The position numbers and the translations under genes are program-made. Below, piece after piece: positions 8,533 through 16,503 of a DNA stretch of 64,000 bases; the first letter of the stretch is position 1, and each line of letters opens with the position of its first letter. The stretch spans positions 22,365-86,364 of the forward strand of contig CASETE010000023.1 of NCBI GenBank assembly GCA_949290785.1, written 5' to 3'. A model generated the notes under the pieces. The model was not told where the DNA came from. It made no database searches and worked only from the letters and a program-made list of their open reading frames with translations. The stretch is from an uncultured Pseudomonadota bacterium (GTDB lineage: Bacteria; Pseudomonadota; Alphaproteobacteria; Rs-D84).

Positions 8533-9591
8533 ATGAATGTTCCTCATAACATATATATTCATGTTCCTTTTTGTTTATCAAAGTGTAAATATTGCGCTTT
8601 TTTTTCGCATGCTTGCGCGGAACCGGACTGGGATAAATACGCGAAAGATATTACAGGCGAAATAAAATACTGGGAACAACAACTTGGAAAAATATCTGTC
8701 CCCAGCATATTTTTTGGTGGCGGAACCCCATCTTTGATGCCGATAAAAGTGTTTGAACATATCATGAACGCCATTCAACGATGTTTTAATATTACATCCG
8801 GGTGCGAGATTACCTTGGAATCAAACCCAGGCACAGTAACAAAAAATAAACTATCAGAATTTGCACGCGCCGGCATTAACAGACTGTCCGTTGGTATCCA
8901 ATCGTTAAATGACGATAAGTTAAAATTCTTAGGCCGAATACATACCGCACAACAAGCAATAAAATTATTAGACTGCGCGAAAGAAATGGGACTACACGTT
9001 TCGGCGGATTTTATGTACGGCCTGCCGAACGAAAACGTGCACGACATAATAAAAACCTGCAAAGACATCAACTCTTTGGGTATTTCGCACTGTTCTTTAT
9101 ATGAACTGACAATAGAACCCCATACGCCCTTTAGTAAAATGAACTTACAAATGCCGACGAATAACGAAATGGCAGATATGTATATTGCAATCGCAGAAAC
9201 ATTAAACCTACCAAGATATGAGGTTTCTAATTATGCAACCCCAGGCGAAGAATGCCGACACAATCAAAACGTATGGGATGGCGAACCTTATATCGGGGTG
9301 GGACAAGGTGCCGCAGGACGAATTTTAATAGATAACATTTGGTACGAACAAATGGGTGACAGACAAAAATTTGAAAAAATTTCAAATCAAACCCGCGCCA
9401 TAGAAAGACTTATCACCGGACTTCGCCAAGTCCGTGGCGTCAAAATTGACGCTGATATAACGCAAATTATAAACCAAGAATTCGTAAATCAAAATCCTGA
9501 CTTATTAATAATAACCAGCGAGAACAGACTTGCCACATCCTCAAAAGGCATGTTGATTTTAGACGATTTACTGTTAAACTTAACGAGGTGA
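8533..9591 (+). CDS. hemW: Radical SAM heme chaperone HemW
   Basis: This 352-residue protein matches the HemW/HemN-like radical SAM family, which binds heme and helps insert it into respiratory enzymes. It is often mis-annotated as coproporphyrinogen III oxidase. The iron-sulfur cluster motif C-x3-C-x2-C is visible at residues 14-21 (C-L-S-K-C-K-Y-C), followed by F-F-G-G-G-T-P-S (SAM-binding glycine motif) and E-S-N-P-G-T. H-N-Q-N-V-W-D-G-E-P-Y-I-G near residue 240 is typical of HemW. The start has no ribosome site and abuts a -10 box. It is followed after 3 bases by the peptidase gene, so both share a transcript. Confidence 0.93.
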   Translation: MNVPHNIYIHVPFCLSKCKYCAFFSHACAEPDWDKYAKDITGEIKYWEQQLGKISVPSIFFGGGTPSLMPIKVFEHIMNAIQRCFNITSGCEITLESNPGTVTKNKLSEFARAGINRLSVGIQSLNDDKLKFLGRIHTAQQAIKLLDCAKEMGLHVSADFMYGLPNENVHDIIKTCKDINSLGISHCSLYELTIEPHTPFSKMNLQMPTNNEMADMYIAIAETLNLPRYEVSNYATPGEECRHNQNVWDGEPYIGVGQGAAGRILIDNIWYEQMGDRQKFEKISNQTRAIERLITGLRQVRGVKIDADITQIINQEFVNQNPDLLIITSENRLATSSKGMLILDDLLLNLTR

Positions 9592-9594
9592 AAA

Positions 9595-11589
9595 ATGCAG
9601 AATAAAACACTGAACATAATAGGCATATTTGCTGTATTAATAGCGATTATAGCGGCATGTTTTTTTACCGCACAAAAGGAGAAAAGTATGAACACTGGTA
9701 TAAAACTAGAAAACATGGATTTATCTGTAAATCCTGGTGATAACTTTTTTGATTACGCAACGCTTGGGTGGCGAAAAGCAAACCCTATACCTGATGATTA
9801 TACAAGATACGGGGCTTTTGAAATCATAAATGAAAACAACCTGAAACGCGTTCGTGAAATTGCAGAAACGGATAATGGAAAAATAGGCACGCTTTACCAG
9901 ATTGTAATGAACGAAAAACAATTAAATGCGGACACAACCAATCCCGTTAAACCGTACCTTGCAGAAATAGACGAAATAAAATCAAAAGAGCAATTGCCAG
10001 AATATCTCGGAAAGATGCATACTTTTTCGTCTGCTTTTTGGGGCGACGGGGTTGCACTGGATGAAAAAGACAGCGAATACTATTTGTATAATATTGGTCA
10101 AGGCGGACTGGGACTGTCCCGTGATTACTATTTTGACACAGATAACAAGACACTAGAAATTAGAAAAAAATATAAAGACTTTATAAAAAAACAAATGGAT
10201 AATTTCGGTGTGCCTGTTGACGTAGAAAAACTATACGCTTTGGAAGAACGCATGGCAAAATCTTTTTATCCAAAAGAAAAATTACGCGACCCGCATGCAA
10301 ATTATCACAAAATGTCTGTCGCGGAAGTAAAAGAACAATTTAAAAACTTTGATTGGGATACATACCTACAATCACGCGGTGCCAGCGCGGCAGAATATAT
10401 AAACATTAATCAACCAGAAGCAATTACTGAATCTATCGCCATAATGAACGATACTGATTTAGAATTAATTAAAACATATTTAAAATATCGTATTATAAGT
10501 TCTGCAGATACGTTATTAGACGACGACTCATATAACATATCTTTTGATTTTTATAACAGAACTATGGCGGGCCAGAAAGAACCTAAACCAAGATGGAAAA
10601 GAGCCGTCGGGTTACTAGATTCATCGCTGGGCGAAGAAATCGGTCATTTATATGTAAAAAAATATTTCCCAGCCGAAGCAAAAGAACGCATGCAAGAATT
10701 AGTAAAGAACCTACAACGCGCATACGCATTAAGAATAAAAGACCTTGATTGGATGTCGGATGAAACTAAAAATAAAGCCCTTGAAAAACTGGGAACATTT
10801 AAAGCAAAAATCGGATATCCAGACAAATGGCGCGACTATTCAAAACTTGAAATAAGCGCAGATAAGTCTTTATGGGACAATATGGTAAACGTTTCAAAAT
10901 TTGAAGACGCGTTTTGGCTAGATAAAATTGGCAAAAAAAAGGACCCGACTATCTGGTATATGAACGCACACGAAGTCAACGCTTATTACGACCCGTCAAC
11001 AAATGAGATTTGTTTCCCGGCAGGAATTTTACAACCGCCATTCTTTGATATGACCGCAGATGACGCCTTCAATTATGGCGCAATCGGCAGTGTAATAGGT
11101 CACGAAATGACGCATGGTTTTGACGATTCAGGCCGTCAATTTGATAAAGACGGAAACCTAAAAGACTGGTGGACAACCGATGACGCGAAAGGATTTGAAG
11201 TACGTGCAAACGTATTAAAAGACTTCTTTAATAAAATAGAAATTGCACCGGGCGTTTTTGCTAATGGCGAATTTACATTGGGCGAAAATCTGGCAGATTA
11301 CGGCGGGGTAACAATCGCTTTTACCGCATATAAAAACTTTGGCACCCAACCCGATACAGTTGACGGTTTTAGCCCCGACCAAAGATTCTTTATCGCTTAT
11401 GCCGGCGCATGGGCACAAAACATTCGTGACGAAGAAGCGTTAAGACTGACAAAAATAGACGAGCATTCTTTGGCACAATGGCGCGTTAACGGCATTTTAC
11501 CACACATAAGCGCATGGTACGAATCATTTAATATACAACCAACAAATAAGTTATATGTTGCACCAGAAAATCGTATCAAATTGTGGTAG
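9595..11589 (+). CDS. pepO: M13-family zinc metallopeptidase (neprilysin/PepO-like)
   Basis: This is a 664-residue gluzincin of the M13 family, which cuts short peptides. The zinc site is G-H-E-M-T-H near residue 502, with the third ligand in G-E-N-L-A-D-Y-G-G near 561. N-A-Y-Y-D-P-S-x-N-E-I-C-F-P-A-G-I-L-Q precedes it, as in neprilysin. The first start (9595, with GAGGTG upstream) gives a hydrophobic N-terminus ending in I-A-A-C at residue 22, a plausible lipobox. A second ATG at 9688 has a better AAGGAG six bases upstream and would give a protein without the membrane anchor. Both forms may be made (inference). The gene follows hemW by 3 bases and ends at a shared terminator. Confidence 0.93.
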   Translation: MQNKTLNIIGIFAVLIAIIAACFFTAQKEKSMNTGIKLENMDLSVNPGDNFFDYATLGWRKANPIPDDYTRYGAFEIINENNLKRVREIAETDNGKIGTLYQIVMNEKQLNADTTNPVKPYLAEIDEIKSKEQLPEYLGKMHTFSSAFWGDGVALDEKDSEYYLYNIGQGGLGLSRDYYFDTDNKTLEIRKKYKDFIKKQMDNFGVPVDVEKLYALEERMAKSFYPKEKLRDPHANYHKMSVAEVKEQFKNFDWDTYLQSRGASAAEYININQPEAITESIAIMNDTDLELIKTYLKYRIISSADTLLDDDSYNISFDFYNRTMAGQKEPKPRWKRAVGLLDSSLGEEIGHLYVKKYFPAEAKERMQELVKNLQRAYALRIKDLDWMSDETKNKALEKLGTFKAKIGYPDKWRDYSKLEISADKSLWDNMVNVSKFEDAFWLDKIGKKKDPTIWYMNAHEVNAYYDPSTNEICFPAGILQPPFFDMTADDAFNYGAIGSVIGHEMTHGFDDSGRQFDKDGNLKDWWTTDDAKGFEVRANVLKDFFNKIEIAPGVFANGEFTLGENLADYGGVTIAFTAYKNFGTQPDTVDGFSPDQRFFIAYAGAWAQNIRDEEALRLTKIDEHSLAQWRVNGILPHISAWYESFNIQPTNKLYVAPENRIKLW

Positions 11590-11593
11590 AAAA

Positions 11594-11628
11594 TAAAAAC
11601 ACCGGGGATTCCTCGGTGTTTTTATTTG
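11594..11628. terminator. Bidirectional terminator between pepO and ihfA
   Basis: AAAAACACCG / CGGTGTTTTT forms a stem of about 10 bp with a 9-base loop. A-runs and T-runs flank both sides, so it can stop pepO from the left and ihfA from the right. Confidence 0.88.
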
Positions 11629-11666
11629 TATCTTATTAAACGACCTGTTTTAACGTTAACCGGCGC

Positions 11667-11954
11667 CTATTTTTTTGCAACCCTTTGCCTAAATTCGGTA
11701 CTTGCTTTGAAAGATGCAACCTTGCGCGCAGTAATGACTGCCGGCACGCCAGTTTTTGGGTTCCGCCCCATACGTTGCGGTTTTGTCAAAATCTTGAAAC
11801 TGCCAAAACCGGCAAACTTAACCTCTTCCCCGTTAATCAAAGATTCACGAATCTCGTCAAAAATTATATCTATTAACTTATACGCATCGGACATTGTCAA
11901 CCCGTGCTGTTCACGCAAACGATTTGCTAAATCACTTCTTGTTATTGTTGCCAT
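11667..11954 (-). CDS. ihfA: Integration host factor alpha subunit (HU/IHF family)
   Basis: This 95-residue DNA-bending protein shows the HU/IHF pattern: T-I-T-R-S-D-L-A at the start, V-K-F-A-G-F-G-S-F-K-I near residue 46, and the intercalating-arm motif G-R-N-P-K-T-G-V-P-A-V-I-T-A-R-K at 63-78. R-N-P-K-T-G with the flanking residues favours IHF alpha over HU. It starts 3 bases after the fabH stop, the arrangement widely seen in alphaproteobacteria (fabH-ihfA). IHF would bend DNA as a heterodimer with a beta subunit that is not in this window. A merR-type gene that often follows in related genomes is absent. Confidence 0.92.
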   Translation of the reverse strand: MATITRSDLANRLREQHGLTMSDAYKLIDIIFDEIRESLINGEEVKFAGFGSFKILTKPQRMGRNPKTGVPAVITARKVASFKASTEFRQRVAKK

Positions 11955-11957
11955 TTT

Positions 11958-12896
11958 TTACACCCTAATTAAAGCCGCACCCCACGTTAGACCACTGCCA
12001 AATGCGGGGTACAGTATCAGTTGACCCTTCTTGATTATATCGTTATCAAAAGCATAAGACAAAGCCAAAACACCCGATGCACCACTGGTGTTTGCATGCT
12101 TATCAACCGTTACCAATATTTTTTCCAACGGGAAACCAAGCCTTGCCGCGCCACTTTGAATTATACGCAAATTTGCCTGATGCGGAATAATCCAGTCAAC
12201 GTTATCCGCCGTAATGCCTGCATGTTCCATAATGTAATTTGCCGCCTCTGGCATCAAGGTAACAGCCTTTTTATAAGTCTCTGGTCCGTTCATCATGATT
12301 CTGTGGTCTGGGGAACCGTGTAACATATCAAATTCTTTCCCATCAGACATAACGACAGTATCTATAATTCCAGAATAGCTAGAGGTTGAATGTTCAAATA
12401 TCAACGCACCGGCACCATCTCCAAATAAAACGGCAGTACTGCGGTCAGTCCAATCAATAAACCGCGTCATTTTTTCAGCGCCAATTAACATTATCCTATG
12501 ATGCATGCCCGCAGTAAAAAACGCGCGCGCGCAATGCAACGCATAAATGTATCCCGTACACGCCCCGCGAACATCGAAAGCAGGCGCATTATTTGTGGCA
12601 CCTAAACGACCCATAACCTGTACCCCAACGGATGGAAAGTCCAATTCCGGCGTTGTAGTAGCAACAATCAACATGTCAATATCATTAACTGTTAAACCGG
12701 CATTGTCTAGGGCCCTCTGCGCAGCAATCACAGCCATATCAACAACCGTTTCGTCTTCACGAGCAAAATGACGAAGACGCATTCCGGTACGTTGAACAAT
12801 CCACTCGTCCGTGGTATCCATAATTTTCTCAAAATCTTGATTTGTCATAACACGTTCGGGCAAATAAGAACCGTATCCAATTAATCTACTTCCCAT
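11958..12896 (-). CDS. fabH: Beta-ketoacyl-ACP synthase III
   Basis: This 312-residue enzyme condenses acetyl-CoA with malonyl-ACP to start fatty-acid synthesis. The catalytic triad is visible: Cys in V-R-G-A-C-T-G-Y, His in I-I-P-H-Q-A-N-L-R-I, and Asn in K-H-A-N-T-S-G-A-S-G. The start is placed at 12896 because AAAGGA lies 6 bases upstream of that ATG and the protein then begins with the usual G-S-R-L-I-G-Y-G-S-Y-L-P. Longer readings extend into the promoter. In most alphaproteobacteria fabH follows plsX; here plsX is 10 kb away with rpmF. The promoter is shared head to head with tRNA-Arg. Confidence 0.97.
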   Translation of the reverse strand: MGSRLIGYGSYLPERVMTNQDFEKIMDTTDEWIVQRTGMRLRHFAREDETVVDMAVIAAQRALDNAGLTVNDIDMLIVATTTPELDFPSVGVQVMGRLGATNNAPAFDVRGACTGYIYALHCARAFFTAGMHHRIMLIGAEKMTRFIDWTDRSTAVLFGDGAGALIFEHSTSSYSGIIDTVVMSDGKEFDMLHGSPDHRIMMNGPETYKKAVTLMPEAANYIMEHAGITADNVDWIIPHQANLRIIQSGAARLGFPLEKILVTVDKHANTSGASGVLALSYAFDNDIIKKGQLILYPAFGSGLTWGAALIRV

Positions 12897-12920
12897 AAAC
12901 ATTCCTTTTTTACTTGCGAT

Positions 12921-12949
12921 ATTATACAAATCGTCATTACAACTTGCAA
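12921..12949 (-). promoter_or_regulatory. fabH promoter
   Basis: On the minus strand TTGCAA (12944-12949) and a perfect TATAAT (12921-12926) are 17 bp apart, with the fabH ATG 25 bases further on. The -35 hexamer is its own reverse complement and also serves the tRNA-Arg promoter. Confidence 0.8.
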
Positions 12950-12971
12950 TATTAAAATCTATGAATAAAAT
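12944..12971 (+). promoter_or_regulatory. tRNA-Arg promoter
   Basis: TTGCAA (12944-12949) and TAAAAT (12966-12971) are 16 bp apart, and the tRNA begins 12 bases after the -10. It uses the same six bases as the fabH -35 on the other strand. Confidence 0.78.
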
Positions 12972-12982
12972 AATAAACATTC

Positions 12983-13058
12983 GTCCCCATAGTTCAACTG
13001 GATAGAATAGAGGTTTCCTAAACCTTTGATACAGGTTCGATTCCTGTTGGGGATGCCA
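12983..13058 (+). tRNA. tRNA-Arg(CCU)
   Basis: This is a complete 76-base tRNA with CCA encoded. The acceptor stem pairs GTCCCCA with TGGGGAT (closing G-T wobble). The anticodon arm is GAGGT-TTCCTAA-ACCTT, with anticodon CCT reading AGG. The T-arm contains GGTTCGATTCC. It is probably the first element of a transcript that continues into the small membrane protein 20 bases downstream. Confidence 0.96.
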
Positions 13059-13078
13059 GAAATTCAGGGATTTTTAAC

Positions 13079-13408
13079 ATGAAAAATAAAGCCATAACAC
13101 TTGGAATAATTGCAAGCATTTTGCCGCATTTATTTTGTTGCGTTCTGCCAATAGTAATATCTGTCATATCTTTGTTTGCACCAGAAATGGCACACGCAGA
13201 ATTTATACCTCATTGGTTTGAACCTTGGTTGTTTTTATTTTCTGCTGTTATGCTTGTTTTATCATGGTATCTTGTATTACGCGACTGTAAATGCAAATGT
13301 GAACATTGCCACGAACACGGCGGACACAAAACACAAAAAATCATACTTGGAATAATTACTGTTATATTTTTTATCAGCCTGATTTTGCATTTAATGGCAC
13401 ACCATTAA
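13079..13408 (+). CDS. Small membrane protein with Cys/His-rich loop, possibly metal-handling
   Basis: This 109-residue protein has three predicted membrane segments (about residues 7-30, 47-66 and 85-106). The first contains a Cys pair in H-L-F-C-C-V-L-P. A short Cys/His cluster (C-K-C-K-C-E-H-C-H-E-H-G-G-H) lies between the second and third segments, and the protein ends in H-H. The arrangement recalls small mercury or copper transport proteins such as MerC/MerT, but I do not recognise a specific family, so metal binding is an inference from the residues. It starts 20 bases after tRNA-Arg and has only a weak ribosome site (GGGA), so it probably depends on the tRNA promoter. Confidence 0.75.
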   Translation: MKNKAITLGIIASILPHLFCCVLPIVISVISLFAPEMAHAEFIPHWFEPWLFLFSAVMLVLSWYLVLRDCKCKCEHCHEHGGHKTQKIILGIITVIFFISLILHLMAHH

Positions 13409-13485
13409 TCTTGCTGACATTATTCTTATCCTTTGTCTATACGATTTTATGCTACAATTATTGCATCATAAAATAAGGATAAATC

Positions 13486-13632
13486 ATGCCAATAATCAAA
13501 GGATGTTCAAAGAAAGCAATATCAGAAAACATACGAACAGAAATGAAGGCAGGCAAACCACAAAAACAAGCAGTTGCCATCGCTTTGTCTATTGCTGATA
13601 AAAACTCAAAAAAATGTAAAACCAAAAAATAA
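13486..13632 (+). CDS. Small basic protein, DUF6496-like
   Basis: This 48-residue, Lys-rich protein begins M-P-I-I-K-G-C-S-K-K-A-I-S-E-N-I and continues with M-K-A-G-K-P-Q-K-Q-A-V-A-I-A-L-S. That is the pattern of short proteins found both in bacterial chromosomes and in phage genomes (DUF6496-type; recalled, not searched). ATAAGGAT lies about 8 bases before the ATG, and the stop runs directly into a terminator. Its function is unknown. The K-x-G-K-P-x-K-Q-A-V-A-I-A motif suggests a short nucleic-acid or protein-binding helix. It is well supported as a gene by family resemblance, ribosome site and terminator. Confidence 0.8.
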   Translation: MPIIKGCSKKAISENIRTEMKAGKPQKQAVAIALSIADKNSKKCKTKK

Positions 13633-13655
13633 CCCGAATAAATCGGGATTATTTT
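13633..13655. terminator. Bidirectional terminator
   Basis: CCCGA / TCGGG forms a short stem with T-rich tracts on both sides. It serves the 48-residue gene on the plus strand and the phospholipase D gene on the minus strand. Confidence 0.75.
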
Positions 13656-13657
13656 TA

Positions 13658-15244
13658 TTATACAAATTTCTCGGGGACTAAATTAGTCATATTTTTCCAA
13701 ATACGTCTGAATATACTTGTATCTGGTGATTTATGATACACGCGCGGTTTCTTGTCGCCTGGTCTGCTGCCTGTCCATACCGTTTCATCGTCTTCGATAG
13801 TAACATGCCACGATGTTTTTGTGTCCTTAATAATCATTTCACGTAATTTATCTGCAAATTCTTTACTTTCAAAAATAGCCACGTTTTCTGTGTTATAGTA
13901 CGCACTACGCGGATCCAGATTAAAACTGCCAATCCAAGAAATATCGTCATCAAATACAATCGTCTTGCTGTGAAGAACGGAAAAACTTGACTGCTTTCTT
14001 TCCCTATCATGTTCTTTGCCACGCAAATTTTCAGCAGATAACATAAATTCGTAAACATCCGCACCAGACTCTATCAGTTTCTTTCTGTATTTTTCCCATT
14101 TGGCATAAACCGTAGGTGCGTTCGTAGACGCCAAAGAATTCGTCACAATCGTCATATGAACGCCCGATTTTTCTTCATGCAACATATGCTCTAACCCGCC
14201 TTGCCCCGGCACAAAATATGCAGCAGACAAATATACAGAATCTTCTGTATCATCCCATAATGTTTGTAACGCACGGATTATTTCACCACGATACTCTTCT
14301 TTTTCGTTCATTGACATCTCTACCTTGGACGGCGGATCAGCAAGGAATTTGCCGCGCCCCCAACTGAAATCAAACTTTTTCTTTTTATACTCGCATTGTG
14401 CCAACGAGATAATCTTGTTATATTGATTAATTGCGTCTTTACTTTTTCTTTCTATTTCGGCAAATTTTTTCTCTAACTTACGCATCGCCTTCTTAGATTT
14501 CGCCTTTGGAAAAACAGACGCAGGAATAGATAAATGATAATTCCAATATTCATCAAAACTGGCCGTCGCATATTTTGTCATGTCGCCAATAAACAAAACG
14601 TCCGTATCAGAAAAATTAGACGCCGTTTCGGGATAAAAATAATTACTGCCTACATTTCTACCGCCAGTAATATACGCCACATTATCCACAATGAATAATT
14701 TATTATGCATTCTGGAATTTAAACGATTAAAATCTAATAAAAACTGCGGATAATAAAGTAACTTTGACCTGTACGCAACAGTATTAAAAACCTTTACTTC
14801 TATATTCGGATGCTGGTTTAATAACATAACATCTGCAATATCTGATTTTGTTCCATAGTCGTCTAATAAAATCCTGACCTTGACCCCACGGTCAGCAGCG
14901 TTTTTTAACTCACCAATTAAAACCTTGGAAGAAAAGTCGTTACTATAAATGTAAGTCTGTAAATCAATTGTCTTGGTCGCCATGCGCGCAAACGCAGCCC
15001 TTATAACGAACGCAGACAAACCGTCTTCTATCAGCGTAGCCCCACTGATATCTTCGGACACATTTAATTCTTTCTCGTAACACTGCGCAATGGGCGTTTG
15101 CATGGGATCATAGTTAAAATCTTCGGTTGTGATTTTTGGGGTATAATTCTCTAATCGCTTATCGTACATGGTCGTAGGGACCGTTGTACAACCTATGAAC
15201 GGTAACGAAAATACAAATAAAGAAACTTTTTTTAATACTGACAA
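13658..15244 (-). CDS. Phospholipase D-family lipoprotein, cardiolipin synthase C-like
   Basis: This 528-residue protein has two HKD active-site motifs: H-N-K-L-F-I-V-D near residue 178 and H-S-K-T-I-V-F-D near residue 423. These mark the phospholipase D superfamily. The N-terminus is a lipoprotein signal ending L-P-F-I-G-C, so the enzyme is anchored in an envelope membrane. Size and architecture resemble ClsC (YmdC), which makes cardiolipin from phosphatidylglycerol and phosphatidylethanolamine; this substrate assignment is by family only. The start is a TTG at 15244 with AAGGT about 10 bases upstream; no ATG preserves the signal peptide. It is a single-gene unit with its own promoter and terminator. 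Confidence 0.88.
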   Translation of the reverse strand: MSVLKKVSLFVFSLPFIGCTTVPTTMYDKRLENYTPKITTEDFNYDPMQTPIAQCYEKELNVSEDISGATLIEDGLSAFVIRAAFARMATKTIDLQTYIYSNDFSSKVLIGELKNAADRGVKVRILLDDYGTKSDIADVMLLNQHPNIEVKVFNTVAYRSKLLYYPQFLLDFNRLNSRMHNKLFIVDNVAYITGGRNVGSNYFYPETASNFSDTDVLFIGDMTKYATASFDEYWNYHLSIPASVFPKAKSKKAMRKLEKKFAEIERKSKDAINQYNKIISLAQCEYKKKKFDFSWGRGKFLADPPSKVEMSMNEKEEYRGEIIRALQTLWDDTEDSVYLSAAYFVPGQGGLEHMLHEEKSGVHMTIVTNSLASTNAPTVYAKWEKYRKKLIESGADVYEFMLSAENLRGKEHDRERKQSSFSVLHSKTIVFDDDISWIGSFNLDPRSAYYNTENVAIFESKEFADKLREMIIKDTKTSWHVTIEDDETVWTGSRPGDKKPRVYHKSPDTSIFRRIWKNMTNLVPEKFV

Positions 15245-15268
15245 TTATATTTTTACCTTGTGCTTGGG

Positions 15269-15297
15269 ATTATATATAACATTATTTAGTTTTACAA
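15269..15297 (-). promoter_or_regulatory. Promoter of the phospholipase D gene
   Basis: TTGTAA (15292-15297) and TATAAT (15269-15274) are separated by 17 bp on the minus strand, 24 bases before the TTG start. Confidence 0.75.
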
Positions 15298-15337
15298 GTC
15301 AATTTCATTAAAAAATTTAATAATCAGGAATATTTTC

Positions 15338-15365
15338 TTGAACTTTTTTCGTTTTTTCTTATACA
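15338..15365 (+). promoter_or_regulatory. galE promoter
   Basis: TTGAAC (15338-15343) and TATACA (15360-15365) are 16 bp apart, ending 24 bases before the galE ATG. Confidence 0.7.
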
Positions 15366-15389
15366 CTAAAAAACAAGCAAAGGAAAAAA

Positions 15390-16427
15390 ATGCAAAAGAA
15401 AAAAATTATCATAACTGGTGGATGCGGATACATAGGGTCTCATACTGCGGTGGCATTGCAACAAAACGGTTTTGACGTACTTATACTAGACAACCTGTGC
15501 AATTCACATGCAGACGTCGTGCATCAAATTCAAGAAATAACAAACGTACAACCAGCTTTTAAACAAATAGATTGCACAAACCAAGAACAACTGGAACAAG
15601 TGTTCTCTGAAAACACGGATGCAATAGGCGTAATACATTTTGCCGCATTGAAAGCGGTCGGGGAATCCGTACAACAACCAATGCAATACTATCAAAATAA
15701 TTTATTTAGTCTGATAAACGTTTTGTGCATGATGAAAAAATTCAACATACCAAACTTTGTATTTTCTTCATCTGCTTGCGTTTATGGCGAACCGGAAACA
15801 TTACCGGTAACAGAAAGTACCCCATTACAGCCTGCTACTTCGCCTTACGGCGCAACAAAAGTCATAGGCGAGACAATAATAAAAGACACTATCAAGGCGC
15901 AATCAAATATGCGTGCCGTAATTCTTAGATACTTCAACCCGATAGGCGCACACCAGTCAGGAAAAATTGGCGAGTTACCATTGGGCATACCAAATAATTT
16001 GATGCCGTATATAACACAAACGGTTGCAGGAATAAGAAAAAAACTAAGCGTATTCGGAAACGATTATCCGACACGCGACGGCTTTTGTATTCGTGACTAC
16101 ATAGACGTTAATGACGTGGCAGACGCACATGTTTGCGCATTGAATTATATGTTGAATCACGACGCCAATCTTGAGATTTTTAATCTTGGAACAGGTCGTG
16201 GTCTTTCGGTAATGGAACTGATAACCGCGTTTGAAAACGCAACGGGACAAAAAATAAACTATGAAATCACAGAGCGACGCCCCGGCGACGTCCCAGAATT
16301 ATGGGCGAATGCCGATTTAGCAAAAGAAAAACTGGGTTGGACATCAAAAAGAACACTGAAAGAAACGTTGCAAAGCGCTTGGAAATGGCAACTAAACGCA
16401 ACCAGCAAATACCAGATAAAAAAATAA
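15390..16427 (+). CDS. galE: UDP-glucose 4-epimerase
   Basis: This 345-residue short-chain dehydrogenase-type enzyme interconverts UDP-glucose and UDP-galactose (or the N-acetyl forms) with bound NAD. The NAD site G-G-C-G-Y-I-G-S-H-T is at residues 8-17. S-S-S-A-C-V-Y-G carries the active-site Ser/Thr position, and the catalytic pair is Y-G-A-T-K near residue 152. Y-F-N-P-I-G-A-H-x-S-G and R-D-Y-I-D-V-x-D are standard GalE landmarks. AAAGGA precedes the ATG by 7 bases. It stands alone with its own promoter and probably supplies sugar nucleotides for surface glycans such as those made by the operon at the left edge. Confidence 0.96.
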   Translation: MQKKKIIITGGCGYIGSHTAVALQQNGFDVLILDNLCNSHADVVHQIQEITNVQPAFKQIDCTNQEQLEQVFSENTDAIGVIHFAALKAVGESVQQPMQYYQNNLFSLINVLCMMKKFNIPNFVFSSSACVYGEPETLPVTESTPLQPATSPYGATKVIGETIIKDTIKAQSNMRAVILRYFNPIGAHQSGKIGELPLGIPNNLMPYITQTVAGIRKKLSVFGNDYPTRDGFCIRDYIDVNDVADAHVCALNYMLNHDANLEIFNLGTGRGLSVMELITAFENATGQKINYEITERRPGDVPELWANADLAKEKLGWTSKRTLKETLQSAWKWQLNATSKYQIKK

Positions 16428-16447
16428 ATTAATTCCGTTTTTTTCGT

Positions 16448-16476
16448 TTGCGATAATTAGCGTAATATGATAAAAT
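16448..16476 (+). promoter_or_regulatory. Promoter of the 754-residue exported protein
   Basis: TTGCGA (16448-16453) and TAAAAT (16471-16476) are 17 bp apart. A second TATAAT lies 6 bases further on. AAGGGAAG precedes the ATG by 8 bases. Confidence 0.65.
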
Positions 16477-16503
16477 CTATATAATAGAAGGGAAGTTTTC
16501 GCT

